Position numbers and translations under genes: made by a program. The notes under the pieces were generated by a model. It saw only the letters and a list, made by a program, of their open reading frames with translations. It made no database searches and was not told the DNA's origin. DNA of 50,696 bases from Acetatifactor sp. (GTDB lineage: Bacteria; Bacillota; Clostridia; Lachnospirales; Lachnospiraceae), in contig JAFLRM010000023.1 in NCBI GenBank assembly GCA_022511465.1, positions 1-50,696 of the forward strand, given 5' to 3'. How positions within the stretch are numbered: position 1 is the first letter of the stretch; each line of letters begins with the position of its first letter. Positions 8,363 through 17,357 of this stretch are shown here, one piece after another.

Positions 8363-8938
8363 CTAGTTGCCATTCCCGCTCGGGGCGGCCTCCCAGCCGT
8401 AAATCTTCCATTGGTGGTTTTCGTCCTTTCTCAGCAGGTAAATCTCGCTGGCACCCTTGCTGACGCCGCCCTCGTTGACCGTGTAGGTACACTGGATGGT
8501 GGCAAAGTCGTTTCCGTCAATGGTGGCATACTTCACACTGGTGCTGCCCGCCAGAGAGATATTGGTGATCCGACGGCTGGCTTTCTGAAAATCCTGTATG
8601 TCGTTTCGCAGGTTGATCAGATAGGAGCCCACTTCGTTGACCGCCAGAAGTTCCTCGTCATACAGTTCCCTCGCCTTCATACCGAGGGCGTCGATCTCCT
8701 GATCCGTGCACTGTTCGTTATAGAAGCAGCGCATTAGCTCATTGTAATATTTCAGGACCTCTTTGGGGGTGGGGGGATAGTCATTGTTCAAATTGCGGCT
8801 CAAGGCCGTCTGCACTGCGGACGTGTATCCCTCCGCACGGGTTTCTTTCTCCCGATTGGACAAAAAAGCGTAGTATCCCACCACTGCCAACACCAGCATT
8901 ATAATGACCATAGTCACTCTTGTCGTTGACTTTTTCAT
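8363..8938 (-). CDS. Membrane-anchored protein of unknown function
   Basis: A 191-residue protein with a short basic N-terminus, one membrane helix (about residues 9-26) and an extracytoplasmic part. It resembles the small DUF6715-like proteins of Lachnospiraceae; this is recognition by eye. The C-terminal half looks like an NTF2-like fold (beta-rich, ending QWKIYGWEA). It lies between rnz and tsaD, 15 bases from tsaD, and is probably co-transcribed. No function is proposed. Confidence 0.7.
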   Translation of the reverse strand: MKKSTTRVTMVIIMLVLAVVGYYAFLSNREKETRAEGYTSAVQTALSRNLNNDYPPTPKEVLKYYNELMRCFYNEQCTDQEIDALGMKARELYDEELLAVNEVGSYLINLRNDIQDFQKASRRITNISLAGSTSVKYATIDGNDFATIQCTYTVNEGGVSKGASEIYLLRKDENHQWKIYGWEAAPSGNGN

Positions 8939-8972
8939 ACGGTCCTCCCATGCCTCCTTTTAATCATACATG

Positions 8973-9884
8973 TTATTCTTCTTCGAAATTAAGTTCTATG
9001 CTCCGACCATCCTTGGCGGCCTCCGCCTCCGGAAAAATCTTCCGCACCTCTCCCATGTACTCCTCGGGGCGCATCAGGGAGGGGCTATAATGAGTTAGCC
9101 ATAGGCTGGGGGCCTGAACCTGCCTGGCAATCTTCGCCGCTTCATACATGGTCATGTGCTTGTGCTCTCTGGCCTTTACCAGCTTCTCCGGCTCGCCGTA
9201 CATGCCCTCCAGGATCAGAAGATCCGCACCGGCGGCGTTTTTCACAATACTGTCTGTGGGCCTTGTGTCCGTGCAGTAGGTCACTTTCAATCCCTTTCGC
9301 GTCTCCCCAAGAACCATGTCCGGCGTGAACACTCTGCCGTCCTGCTCTACGGTCTCGCCTTTCTGCAGGCGGCTCCAGAGCTTCAGAGGGATGTCCTGCG
9401 CCAGAGCTCTGTCTTTGTCAAATCTGCCGGCACGTTCCACCACAAGACTATAGCCATAGCATACCACATTATGGTTCACCTTGAAAGTCTCAATCCGAAA
9501 ACCGTCAAAAGAAAATGTCTGTTCAGGTTCTGTGATCTCTTTACACTGAACCTCAAATGGGAGCTCCGGAGCAATGATACGCAGAGAGTTGACCACTTTG
9601 GTCAATCCCCTGGGGCCAATAAGCAGCAGGGGCTCTGTGCGCTCAGCATTCCCCATGGTGAGCAGCATACCCGGCAGACCGCTGATATGATCCGCATGAA
9701 AATGGGTGAAACAGATGATGTCGATGGGCTTGGGGCTCCACCCTTTCTCCCGCAACGCGATCTGAGTACCCTCGCCGCAGTCGATCAGCACACTTTTTCC
9801 GTTATAGCGCATTATCAGGGATGTGAGCCACCGATAAGGCAAGGGCATCATCCCTCCAGTTCCCAACAGACATACATCCAGCAT
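8973..9884 (-). CDS. rnz: Ribonuclease Z
   Basis: Zinc endonuclease that trims the 3' trailer from tRNA precursors. The 303-residue protein has the metallo-beta-lactamase signature HFHADH at 61-66, the GEGTQ start of the tRNase Z family near 37-41, a late CTDTRP segment, and a C-terminal HLTHYSP-like metal loop (here WLTHYSP). It sits in a run with the t6A genes, so several tRNA-maturation functions are grouped here. Length matches RNase Z of Firmicutes. Confidence 0.93.
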   Translation of the reverse strand: MLDVCLLGTGGMMPLPYRWLTSLIMRYNGKSVLIDCGEGTQIALREKGWSPKPIDIICFTHFHADHISGLPGMLLTMGNAERTEPLLLIGPRGLTKVVNSLRIIAPELPFEVQCKEITEPEQTFSFDGFRIETFKVNHNVVCYGYSLVVERAGRFDKDRALAQDIPLKLWSRLQKGETVEQDGRVFTPDMVLGETRKGLKVTYCTDTRPTDSIVKNAAGADLLILEGMYGEPEKLVKAREHKHMTMYEAAKIARQVQAPSLWLTHYSPSLMRPEEYMGEVRKIFPEAEAAKDGRSIELNFEEE

Positions 9885-9899
9885 ACAACTTCCTCAACT

Positions 9900-10124
9900 T
9901 TACAATAATTCATTCTCTGCTATTTCCTCTACCGGAAGCACAAAACCCTGCACGAGCTTGTCATAGCAGTCCTCGCAGAGATCAAACCGATGGCGGATGC
10001 CATCCTTTTTGCTGAAATAACCAAATACCTGATCCACGGACAGGCAGCCTTCTTTCAAAACGCCTTTTTCATATTTTAATTCTTTTTTGCATTGATTGCA
10101 AATCACCTTTTCGCCGTCGCGCAT
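9900..10124 (-). CDS. Small zinc-ribbon-like protein
   Basis: A 74-residue protein with two CxxC pairs (CNQC near residue 9, CEDC near residue 53), suggesting a single zinc site, and an acidic tail. The ATG at 10124 is preferred to the GTG at 10136 because AAAGGTGAGG lies at a good distance before it. It is 15 bases upstream of rnz. It resembles small uncharacterised proteins of Clostridiales; no function can be assigned. Confidence 0.65.
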   Translation of the reverse strand: MRDGEKVICNQCKKELKYEKGVLKEGCLSVDQVFGYFSKKDGIRHRFDLCEDCYDKLVQGFVLPVEEIAENELL

Positions 10125-10264
10125 TTTGATCCTCACCTTTCGCCGCTGTGCATAAATGTTGTGGAAGAGTTACACTTCATCTCATATTGTAATATAGTAA
10201 AACATTTTTGGGCGTGGTAATTGTTGCCTAGAAACGAGGATACAATGCTTCAAAACACATATTA

Positions 10265-10702
10265 TTATCGCTTCCACATGATCAGAGCATCCTCGACAGG
10301 TTTCTCATAAAAGTTAGGGCGTACCCCCTCCGACACAAAGCCGGCTTTCTCATATATATGGATAGCGGCGGCGTTGCTTGCCCGCACCTCCAAAGTGTAA
10401 GCCTCCACCTCCCGCTCCGTTCCTTTTTTAAATAATTCTTCAAGCATTTGCTGGGCAATACCTTGTCCGCGATACTCTCGCGCCACCACCACATTATCAA
10501 TATTGCCCTCATGGCAGATATCGCGCATCCCCAGACAGCCGACCACCGTGCCGTCCACCTCCGCCACCAGATACAGGCAGTAATCGTATTTCAAAAGATC
10601 CGCAAAATCCTGTGCAGACCATGGCATGCTGAAGGCATCCGATTCGATGGCAGCCAAAGGTTCAATGTCTGATGTTCTTAGGGGACGAATGGTTATATTC
10701 AT
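10265..10702 (-). CDS. rimI: Ribosomal protein S18 alanine N-acetyltransferase
   Basis: GNAT acetyltransferase that caps the N-terminal alanine of ribosomal protein S18 in characterised members. The 145-residue protein has the acetyl-CoA loop REYRGQGIAQQML, a preceding beta strand VVGCLGM, and the ending RASNAAAIHIYEKAGF that is typical of RimI. The ATG at 10702 overlaps the tsaB stop (ATGA), giving translational coupling. A longer frame reaching 11092 exists but reads antisense-like tsaB sequence and is not the start. tsaB-rimI adjacency is common in bacteria. Confidence 0.92.
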   Translation of the reverse strand: MNITIRPLRTSDIEPLAAIESDAFSMPWSAQDFADLLKYDYCLYLVAEVDGTVVGCLGMRDICHEGNIDNVVVAREYRGQGIAQQMLEELFKKGTEREVEAYTLEVRASNAAAIHIYEKAGFVSEGVRPNFYEKPVEDALIMWKR

Positions 10703-11400
10703 GATCGATCCTCCTGTGCCTGACTCTGCCGCAAGTACTCGGGCCGGTGCTCTGCTGCAGTCACGGTCTTCCCCTGTGCAAAATAGACGGCTCCCAGGGC
10801 GGCCACGCTTGCGGCGCGCTGGTGGCTGCTCTGCGCCGGTGCAAAGCTGTAAGGCACCTTGGTCTTTTCTCTGATCACATCCCGATAAGCGTCCGCGCCG
10901 TCTCCCAGAAAGATCACCTCCCGACCAAACACATTGATTTCCATTAATATATCGTTGATATCCGCGGCGCACTGCTTCCGCACTACACCCAGCTTGAGCT
11001 CCTGTCCCTCTCTGACAAATTCGTAGATACCGGTATAGACCTGACTGCGCCTTGCGTCCATCATGGGACAGACCAGACGCTCCGTGCCCCAAAGATTGTA
11101 AGCCATCCCCTCCAGGGTGGGCACTTCCACCAGCGGCTTGTCCAGCGCAAGGCCCAAACCTTTGGCAGTGGCGGCTCCGATGCGCAGACCGGTGAAAGAA
11201 CCGGGACCGGAGGCCACAGCAATGGCATCCACCGTGTCAAGATCAAGCTCCAACATATCCCTCAGCTCCTCAAGCATGGGGAGCAGGGTTTGTGAGTGAG
11301 TCTTTTTGTAGTTGGTCGTATACTCAGCGCGCAAAATGCCGTCCTCCCAGACGGCCACGCCGGCCACCAGGCCGGAACTGTCCAAAGCGATGATCTTCAT
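10699..11400 (-). CDS. tsaB: t6A biosynthesis scaffold protein TsaB
   Basis: Partner of TsaD in forming threonylcarbamoyladenosine in tRNA; a degenerate ASKHA-fold protein that scaffolds the complex. The 233-residue protein shows LALDSS-like start (IALDSSG), the TTNYKKTHS segment, and VASGPGSFTGLRIG near 70-84, which is diagnostic of TsaB. It overlaps tsaE upstream by four bases and rimI downstream by four bases, so the three genes form a tight translationally coupled set. Confidence 0.95.
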   Translation of the reverse strand: MKIIALDSSGLVAGVAVWEDGILRAEYTTNYKKTHSQTLLPMLEELRDMLELDLDTVDAIAVASGPGSFTGLRIGAATAKGLGLALDKPLVEVPTLEGMAYNLWGTERLVCPMMDARRSQVYTGIYEFVREGQELKLGVVRKQCAADINDILMEINVFGREVIFLGDGADAYRDVIREKTKVPYSFAPAQSSHQRAASVAALGAVYFAQGKTVTAAEHRPEYLRQSQAQEDRS

Positions 11401-11897
11401 GGTTCGCCTCTTTTTTCTTCTATTATAATTCGACGGTAATCAAAGCCCTTCTTCAGATCTTTTTCAATGGTGATACGGTGATAATGCTCCGGAAGGATCT
11501 CCTCGATCAAGTTCGCCCACTCGATCAGACAGACTCCGTCCCCGTAAAAACAATCCTCGTATCCGATCTCTTCCATCTCCTCCACGTCGGCGATACGGTA
11601 CACGTCAAAGTGGTAAAAAGGCATCCGCCCTTCCTCGTATACCTGTAAGATGGTGAAAGTAGGGCTGCTCACCGGCTCCGTGATACCGAGCCCGCGTGCC
11701 ACCCCCTGGGTGAACACGGTTTTACCCACGCCCAGATCGCCGATCAGGGTGTAGACCTGACCGGAAGCACAGGCCTCACCGATGCGCTCCCCCAGCGCAA
11801 AGGTCTCCTGTGAGGATCTTGTCTCGTAGATACACGGAGAATTTTGCTGTCCACTTAGATCATTATGAAGTTGGGGATATGGTTGCTCCTGAATCAT
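11397..11897 (-). CDS. tsaE: t6A biosynthesis ATPase TsaE
   Basis: Small ATPase that resets the TsaB-TsaD complex during t6A formation. The 166-residue protein has Walker A GDLGVGKT at 53-60, the SSPTF switch motif, and LIEWAN near the C-terminus. The first ~25 residues are longer than in many homologues, so a later start is possible, but the ATG used has a GGAAG site upstream. It is the first of the tsaE-tsaB-rimI overlapping group. Confidence 0.94.
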   Translation of the reverse strand: MIQEQPYPQLHNDLSGQQNSPCIYETRSSQETFALGERIGEACASGQVYTLIGDLGVGKTVFTQGVARGLGITEPVSSPTFTILQVYEEGRMPFYHFDVYRIADVEEMEEIGYEDCFYGDGVCLIEWANLIEEILPEHYHRITIEKDLKKGFDYRRIIIEEKRGEP

Positions 11898-11927
11898 CTT
11901 TCACTTCCATTAAATAACATACGATAT

Positions 11928-12404
11928 TCATAATCTTATCTTTACTTTTGAGGGCGGCATGTGGGTAGAAATGCATTCGATCACACTGGCCGTCTTGTCC
12001 CCCATCTGCTTCCTGGGGAAGATTGTGGCGTTCACCCGTGAGGTGTAGACAATAATGCTGCGTCCGGTGGACACCGCCTTCACCATATCTTCCCAGCTCT
12101 GAGTGGTGGTCATCTCCCCCTGGGAGATAGTGATTCCCTGCTCGTCCAACACATAGTGCAACGGCTCCTTGAAAGCCGGATTGTTCAGCACCTGCTGCTT
12201 GCTGCGGATAAAGAGTGTCCATGGCAGATAGATCAGAAGCACCACACCGCCAACGACAAAGATCCACACGCTCCTGCCAAGTCCCACAAGGATCATCAGC
12301 GCTCCCAGCACACTTCCCATAATGCCCGCCGCGCTGTTGTAAGCGTGGCGAAGATTGTAATCATACAGATCACCCGACTCAATTTTAATATCCATTTCTA
12401 CCAT
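11928..12404 (-). CDS. YcxB-like membrane protein
   Basis: A 158-residue protein with two adjacent membrane helices (about 28-47 and 50-65) followed by a soluble domain with the YcxB-like pattern (HYVLDEQGI, WEDMVKA, IFPRK). This matches the YcxB-like C-terminal domain family known in Firmicutes, whose role is unknown. It is directly upstream of tsaE with a 30-base gap, so it may head that transcript, and is separated from the exporter genes by a terminator. Confidence 0.72.
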   Translation of the reverse strand: MVEMDIKIESGDLYDYNLRHAYNSAAGIMGSVLGALMILVGLGRSVWIFVVGGVVLLIYLPWTLFIRSKQQVLNNPAFKEPLHYVLDEQGITISQGEMTTTQSWEDMVKAVSTGRSIIVYTSRVNATIFPRKQMGDKTASVIECISTHMPPSKVKIRL

Positions 12405-12428
12405 ATTGTAAGCCCTCTATCATGTTTA

Positions 12429-12455
12429 AAAAGCACCTACGCTGTAGGTGCTTTT
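12429..12455. terminator. Rho-independent terminator, usable in both directions
   Basis: AAAAGCACCTAC and GTAGGTGCTTTT form a perfect 12-base stem with a three-base loop, with T runs on both strands. It stands after the MacB-type permease gene on the minus strand. Confidence 0.9.
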
Positions 12456-12519
12456 GTTTTCTGTAATTCATTGTAATATACTTCACACTAAAAAGCAAGA
12501 TTTTTGTATCAACTCCTGT

Positions 12520-13734
12520 CTACTCGTGGCGAAGAGCCTCAATTGGACTTAAGCGCGCTGCCTTTCTGGCTGGATAGATGCCAAAAAAGATGCCCACCGC
12601 CGAGGAGAAAAGGCTCGCTCCCAGCACAGTACCGATGCTGACCCGGGCGGTAAAGCCGATCAGACTGCAAACACCGTAGGCCCCCGACCAACCCAGCAGG
12701 ATCCCGATGATCCCGCCCAAAAGTGTGATGATGGCAGACTCCGACAGAAACTGCAACAGAATGGAGCCGGTACGCGCGCCCAGGGCCTTGCGGATGCCGA
12801 TCTCACGAGTACGCTCTGTGACAGACACCAACATAATGTTCATCACACCGATACCACCCACCAGCAGGGAGATGGCCGCCACAAACACCACAAACACAGT
12901 GATGTAGTCCAAGATCTGATCCATTTGACTCATGTAATCATTAAAGTTCTCCACCTGAATGGCATCCTTGCCGCGGACATCGTGTCGGTTCTCCATCAGA
13001 CGTACCGCATCTGTTGCAACCTGTGTCGCATATTCCGCCCCTTCGCTGATGATCAGCAGATCGTTGATCTCCACATAAAACCCGTAAGCTTCCGAAACCA
13101 CCGTCAAAGGCGCCTCTATGGAGACCGAGTTAGAGCTCATCAGTCCCCCCAGCATGGAGGCGTTATCCTGTCGTATGCCGATAATAGTAAACTCCTGCGT
13201 CTCACCGTACAAGGTGAAGTCCAACGTCATTCCAATGACGTTGGTGTTGCCAAAGAGAAGCCTTGCGCTGTTCTCGGTGATAATACACACCTTCTTGGCC
13301 GAATAGTAATCGTTTGCCGTAAAGTATCGCCCCTGCGCCATCGGATCATTGGTTGCGTACTCCAACCCAGGCATACCAAAAGAAGCTGTGGCGTTGAAAG
13401 TCCCTTTTCTGCCGGTAGCCGTTCCTCCGAAGCCCCAGCTGGGCGTTACCGCCTTTACATGGGGAACCTTGTCCAAAATAGCCTCTACGTCCTCATCGGT
13501 AAACTCCAGGGAGATTCCCTCGTCATTGTTCCCATAAGAGTAAATGTAGATCTGGCCTCCCGCCATGCTGTTTAGTTCGCTGTTGATGCCACTCTTCACT
13601 CCGTTTCCAATGGAAATGATCATAATGACGGAGGAGATGCCGATGATAATGCCCAACATCGTCAAGATGGAGCGACCCTTATTGCTCCTTATATTCATCA
13701 GAGCAATCTTAATGTATTCCCATATCTGTGCCAT
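12520..13734 (-). CDS. MacB-type ABC transporter permease
   Basis: Membrane subunit of a MacB-type (mechanotransmission) ABC exporter, a class that exports peptides, lipoproteins or drugs. The 404-residue protein has the N-terminal helix with ALMNIRSNKGRSILTMLGI, a large extracytoplasmic MacB periplasmic core domain (about 45-240), and three C-terminal helices with the FtsX-like ending ARKAARLSPIEALRHE. It is last of three genes, 30 bases after the adaptor. In Gram-positives such sets often give resistance to antimicrobial peptides. The cargo is unknown. Confidence 0.92.
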   Translation of the reverse strand: MAQIWEYIKIALMNIRSNKGRSILTMLGIIIGISSVIMIISIGNGVKSGINSELNSMAGGQIYIYSYGNNDEGISLEFTDEDVEAILDKVPHVKAVTPSWGFGGTATGRKGTFNATASFGMPGLEYATNDPMAQGRYFTANDYYSAKKVCIITENSARLLFGNTNVIGMTLDFTLYGETQEFTIIGIRQDNASMLGGLMSSNSVSIEAPLTVVSEAYGFYVEINDLLIISEGAEYATQVATDAVRLMENRHDVRGKDAIQVENFNDYMSQMDQILDYITVFVVFVAAISLLVGGIGVMNIMLVSVTERTREIGIRKALGARTGSILLQFLSESAIITLLGGIIGILLGWSGAYGVCSLIGFTARVSIGTVLGASLFSSAVGIFFGIYPARKAARLSPIEALRHE

Positions 13735-13764
13735 AATTCCTCACATTCTGCGCCGTAAGCCACG

Positions 13765-15252
13765 CTAATTGGGCAGGATAGTCACCGCCATTCCCTCTTC
13801 CAGTGTAGTGTAAGACATCAGGATGATCTGGTCCGCCTCCGTGATCCCCTCAGTCACCTCTGTGTATGTGTCAGAGGAAATGCCGCAGACAATGGGCTTT
13901 TTCACCACCATACCGTTCTCCACCACATAGAGAAAATCACCCTCTCGGTCAGAATTGACGGCCTCAACAGGAATGAGCAACGCATTTTCCGACTTTTTGG
14001 TGTAAATGGTCAGTCTGGCATCAAGTCCCAGTATAATATTCTCATCCGGATCTATGATCTGTACTTCCACGCCTACCATAGGAGTATTGGACTCATTGCG
14101 GGATGCCACATGACTGATCCTGTTGACCTCTCCCCGATAGCTATGTCCTGAGACAGTCACATCCACTGTTTGACCCACCTCCAGCTTCTCCACGTCGCTT
14201 CGGGACGCCTGAAAGGTCACCAGCACATTCTCGCTACTCTTCAAGGTCAAAAGCTGCATATTTTCCGACACGGCCGCCCCGGGAACCGCGCTGCACTCCG
14301 TAACCACACCGGCAAAGTCGGCCACAACGCCCCGCGCCGCTTCATCATACTGCCGCCTGGCCTCTTCATAGGTCAGATCGGCAAGGTCGTTGTTGGCTGC
14401 ATGCTGCTGCTTATCATAGGAACTCAGCACAGCCATCTCACTGGAGCTTTTCTGGCTCTCCATCTCAATCTTGTACTCCTTAAACTCGGCAATACGCTCT
14501 TGAACATCCGCGATCTTGTCCTCCAGCTCCGCCACATAGTCGGAGTTCAACGCCACACTCTGCTGGTAGTTGTTCTGTGCCATCTGTGAGACAAGTTCCT
14601 TAAGCTCTTTTCGGATCGCTTGCACCCGATCGGCATCTTTTGGATCGGCGGGTTGGCCATCTGCAATTCCACCGGTCAAATTTGCCAGTTCACTTTCCAG
14701 TTCCGTCTGACGGCTGCTTAGCTGATATGCCTCGGAAGCCAGCGCATTACTGGTCTCCCGCTGACTCCGGGAAAGCTCCGCCTGAAGCTTCTTTAAATAG
14801 GCGGTGTGATCCGCAATCTGTTGCTCCAGCACGGCCAAATTGGTGTTGGCCTCTGATAGTTTGGCCTGACTCTTGGAATTATCCGCCATAATCCCTTGAT
14901 AGCTGGCGCTGCTTACCGTGTGCTGCAGAGCAGCCTGCTCCAGACTCCGTTCCATATCTTCCATGTCAAAACTAATGAGCAGATCCCCAGCCTTCACCAT
15001 ATCTCCCGAATCCACCATAACATCTGATATTTTTCCGTTTACGGAGGAGAATACCACTTTTACTTCACCGCTCTCCACCGTTCCGCTGGTGGAGATACTC
15101 TCCTGAATATCTCCCCTATAGGCGCTGGTGGTAGACACGATGGCGCCCGGATCGGAGGATAATGCGCAGCTTGCAATTCGCAGAATCAGGAATAGAATGA
15201 CCACTATTGAAATAATAACAGGTGCTTTCTTAATTTTTTTCTTTTGCTTCAT
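13765..15252 (-). CDS. MacA/HlyD-type exporter adaptor protein
   Basis: Membrane-fusion-like adaptor of the ABC exporter. The 495-residue protein has an N-terminal membrane helix (about 10-28), a biotinyl-lipoyl-like hairpin split around a long coiled coil (about 115-300, rich in Glu, Ala, Gln, Ser), and a beta-barrel plus membrane-proximal domain to the end (LLIPVEAVN, ILMSYTTLEEGM). The coiled coil is long for a Gram-positive member. It overlaps the ATPase gene by four bases (ATGA), so the two are translationally coupled. Confidence 0.88.
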   Translation of the reverse strand: MKQKKKIKKAPVIISIVVILFLILRIASCALSSDPGAIVSTTSAYRGDIQESISTSGTVESGEVKVVFSSVNGKISDVMVDSGDMVKAGDLLISFDMEDMERSLEQAALQHTVSSASYQGIMADNSKSQAKLSEANTNLAVLEQQIADHTAYLKKLQAELSRSQRETSNALASEAYQLSSRQTELESELANLTGGIADGQPADPKDADRVQAIRKELKELVSQMAQNNYQQSVALNSDYVAELEDKIADVQERIAEFKEYKIEMESQKSSSEMAVLSSYDKQQHAANNDLADLTYEEARRQYDEAARGVVADFAGVVTECSAVPGAAVSENMQLLTLKSSENVLVTFQASRSDVEKLEVGQTVDVTVSGHSYRGEVNRISHVASRNESNTPMVGVEVQIIDPDENIILGLDARLTIYTKKSENALLIPVEAVNSDREGDFLYVVENGMVVKKPIVCGISSDTYTEVTEGITEADQIILMSYTTLEEGMAVTILPN

Positions 15253-15962
15253 TGTTCTGCTCCTTCATCTGTTTGTATATTGGCTTTGGAGTCTGCCTCT
15301 ATCCGTCCGTCCTTGATCCGTATCACCCGCCTGGCCTGAGCCGCGATCTCATTGTCATGAGTGATCAGGATCACGGTTCTTCCATCGCTATGTAACTCTT
15401 TCAGGATTCCCATGATCTCCCTCGTGGAACCGGAGTCCAAGTTTCCTGTGGGCTCATCCGCCAAGATCACTGGCGGAGCCTGTGCGATAGCTCGCGCAAT
15501 GGCCACCCTCTGCTGCTGTCCTCCGGACATCTCCGCGGGCTTGTGGCGCATACGGTGTGCAAGCCCTACCTTTTTCAGCGCCTGTTCCGACAGTTCCGTC
15601 CGCTCACGCTTTCCCACGCCGCGATAGATCAGGGGAAGTTCCACATTCTCCAGTGCGGTCAAGTTGGGAATCAGGTTAAAGCCCTGAAAGATAAAGCCAA
15701 TCTCCCGGTTGCGGATATCAGAGAGTTCGTCGTCATTTAAGCCGGACACATCCTGTCCGTGCAAGCGGTAAAGGCCACTGGTAGGTACATCCAGGCACCC
15801 CAGCATATTCATCAGAGTGGACTTGCCGCTGCCGGACTGTCCAATGATCGCCACAAATTCTCCCTCATCAATATCCACACTCACATGATCCAGCGCACGC
15901 ACCTCGTTTTCCCCGGGATTGTAGACTTTGCACACATCCCGTATCTCCACCAATGCACTCAT
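15249..15962 (-). CDS. MacB-type ABC transporter ATPase
   Basis: Energy subunit of the exporter. The 237-residue protein has Walker [10 protein letters not shown] at 41-49, the Q-loop IFQGFNLIP, the signature MSGGQQQR at 145-152, and Walker B VILADEP at 165-171, followed by the switch His (LITHD). It belongs to the LolD/MacB/SalX class. It is the first gene of ATPase-adaptor-permease order. No two-component system is adjacent, unlike many BceAB-type sets. Confidence 0.94.
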   Translation of the reverse strand: MSALVEIRDVCKVYNPGENEVRALDHVSVDIDEGEFVAIIGQSGSGKSTLMNMLGCLDVPTSGLYRLHGQDVSGLNDDELSDIRNREIGFIFQGFNLIPNLTALENVELPLIYRGVGKRERTELSEQALKKVGLAHRMRHKPAEMSGGQQQRVAIARAIAQAPPVILADEPTGNLDSGSTREIMGILKELHSDGRTVILITHDNEIAAQARRVIRIKDGRIEADSKANIQTDEGAEQ

Positions 15963-16108
15963 AACAACCTAAAACCTCCCGCCCTTTGTCTTATTGTATC
16001 ATTCAAATAATACAATAATTTAATTACCCTGTCAACATTCATTTTTTATTTTATGGAAAAAATCTGAAAAAAATATAGGGAATTTTCTAAAGATTTTCGA
16101 TAGAAAGA

Positions 16109-16140
16109 ATTTGAGTCCCGGGGAACCCCGAAACTCAAAT
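16109..16140 (-). terminator. Rho-independent terminator after ribU
   Basis: ATTTGAGT pairs with ACTCAAAT around an inner CGGGG/CCCCG stem; on the minus strand TCTTTCT follows. It lies 47 bases after the ribU stop. Confidence 0.75.
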
Positions 16141-16186
16141 CTTGTTTAAAGAAACTACACTCTTTGAAATCTGACTGTCGATCTAT

Positions 16187-16924
16187 CTATCCTCTGCGCC
16201 CTGTCTTGATGATCGGACTCAAAGGCTTGTAGATCAGCAGCGTGATCAAAGACACACTGGCGCCTTTGATCAAATTGAGCGGTGCAACACAGGCTACCAC
16301 AAAACTGACAATACTTCCCTCGTTTACCAAAGGGTTGATATCACTTCCCATCTGCAAGATGGTATCCAGCGGCATATTGTAGAGTTTTGCAAAGGCCGGA
16401 AGCAGGTAGACCGCATTGAAAGCCGTACCAAAGACGGTCATCATCAGAGTTCCGACCACACAGGCCACAATGGCGCTCTTTTTGTTTTTCCGAAAGGCAT
16501 ACACCACCGATGCCGGCAGGATAAAGCTGCAGCCCACCGCGAAATTGGCCAGATCTCCCACAAAGACAGTGGAAGTTCCCTTGATAAAGAGCTTCAACAG
16601 GATCTTCACAAACTCCATCAGCACTCCGGCCACCGGCCCGAAAGCAAAGGTGCCGATCAGGATGGGCAGTTCACTAAAGTCCAGTTCATAAAAGGATGGC
16701 GCAAAGGGCAGTGGAAACTCAAAGAACATCAGGATCATAGCGATGGCAGAAAACATGCCGATCATTGCAACTTTTCTGGTGTTCAGCATGGGCTCCTTCA
16801 CACCGCGCTTCTTCTGGGCTGCCTTCTCCAAGAGAAATGCCGCCAGAAACAATACCACGATCACCGCCAAAAACTCCAGCACCATGGGAATATTGGAAAC
16901 TACACTTTCCAAAAGTCCATTCAT
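16187..16924 (-). CDS. ribU: Riboflavin ECF transporter substrate-binding subunit
   Basis: Membrane protein that binds riboflavin and works with a shared energy-coupling module (EcfA/A'/T) encoded elsewhere. The 245-residue protein has a RibU core beginning at about residue 45 (TRKVAMIGMFSAIAMILMFF) and the FELP-like region (FPLPFAPSFYELDFSELP) that lines the flavin pocket. An extra N-terminal helix (about 12-34) is longer than most RibU. An FMN riboswitch directly upstream makes the substrate assignment strong. It is a single-gene transcript with its own promoter and terminator. Confidence 0.95.
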   Translation of the reverse strand: MNGLLESVVSNIPMVLEFLAVIVVLFLAAFLLEKAAQKKRGVKEPMLNTRKVAMIGMFSAIAMILMFFEFPLPFAPSFYELDFSELPILIGTFAFGPVAGVLMEFVKILLKLFIKGTSTVFVGDLANFAVGCSFILPASVVYAFRKNKKSAIVACVVGTLMMTVFGTAFNAVYLLPAFAKLYNMPLDTILQMGSDINPLVNEGSIVSFVVACVAPLNLIKGASVSLITLLIYKPLSPIIKTGRRG

Positions 16925-17024
16925 CTCATTTTCCTCCTTATATTATAATAATGTAGGAAAATTCTTCTTCGGGCGCACACCATCATGCACCCGCTGAGCG
17001 ATATATGCAAGCAGACATAGACAA

Positions 17025-17056
17025 TACGGCCCCGAGTGATCACACTCGGGGCCGTA
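17025..17056 (-). terminator. Riboswitch expression-platform hairpin
   Basis: TACGGCCCCGAGTG pairs with CACTCGGGGCCGTA, a perfect 14-base stem with a four-base loop, followed on the minus strand by ATTGTCTATGTCT. It lies between the FMN aptamer and ribU and is the likely terminator hairpin. The T-tract is weak, so termination could also be factor-assisted. Confidence 0.65.
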
Positions 17057-17119
17057 TGCTTACATACACCTTTACCGGACATTATCCGTGCAAAAAGGCG
17101 CACAAATAACACCTGATAT

Positions 17120-17261
17120 CCTTCTCTCATCCAGACTGTACTGTTGGTACCGGAGTCTCACCGGTTCTGCCATGCCGCCAGAAAATGCAGTTTTCACTGC
17201 CGCTCTGCCACCACGGGTCGCGGACTTTACCGCCAGTAGGGAATCTCACCCAACCCCGAAG
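17120..17261 (-). ncRNA. FMN riboswitch (RFN element)
   Basis: The minus strand has the conserved RFN blocks in order: TTCGGGGTTGGGTGAGATTC, GGCGGTAAAGTCCGCGA, a variable arm, GAACCGGTGAGACTCCGGTA, CCAACAGTACAGTCTGGAT and the closing GAGAAG. This is the full FMN aptamer. High FMN should stop transcription before ribU, which lowers riboflavin uptake when flavin is plentiful. Confidence 0.97.
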
Positions 17262-17313
17262 AATTTTCTATTTTATGTAGATATCCGGAATGGTGCGGAT
17301 ATCCCTGTGGTGT

Positions 17314-17342
17314 ATCTTACTCCGTATTGCAGGCGTTGTCAA
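17314..17342 (-). promoter_or_regulatory. Promoter of the riboswitch-ribU transcript
   Basis: The minus strand reads TTGACA, 17 bases, TAAGAT, about 50 bases before the aptamer. A short hairpin (GATATCCG/CGGATATC, about 17283-17306) lies near the expected transcript start. Confidence 0.75.
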
Positions 17343-17357
17343 CCCGGATCAGGCAAT

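Noticed and set aside
10703..11092. Upstream extension of the rimI frame
   Set aside because: It overlaps tsaB entirely and has no domain; the ATGA overlap at 10702 with a RimI-like start explains the gene.
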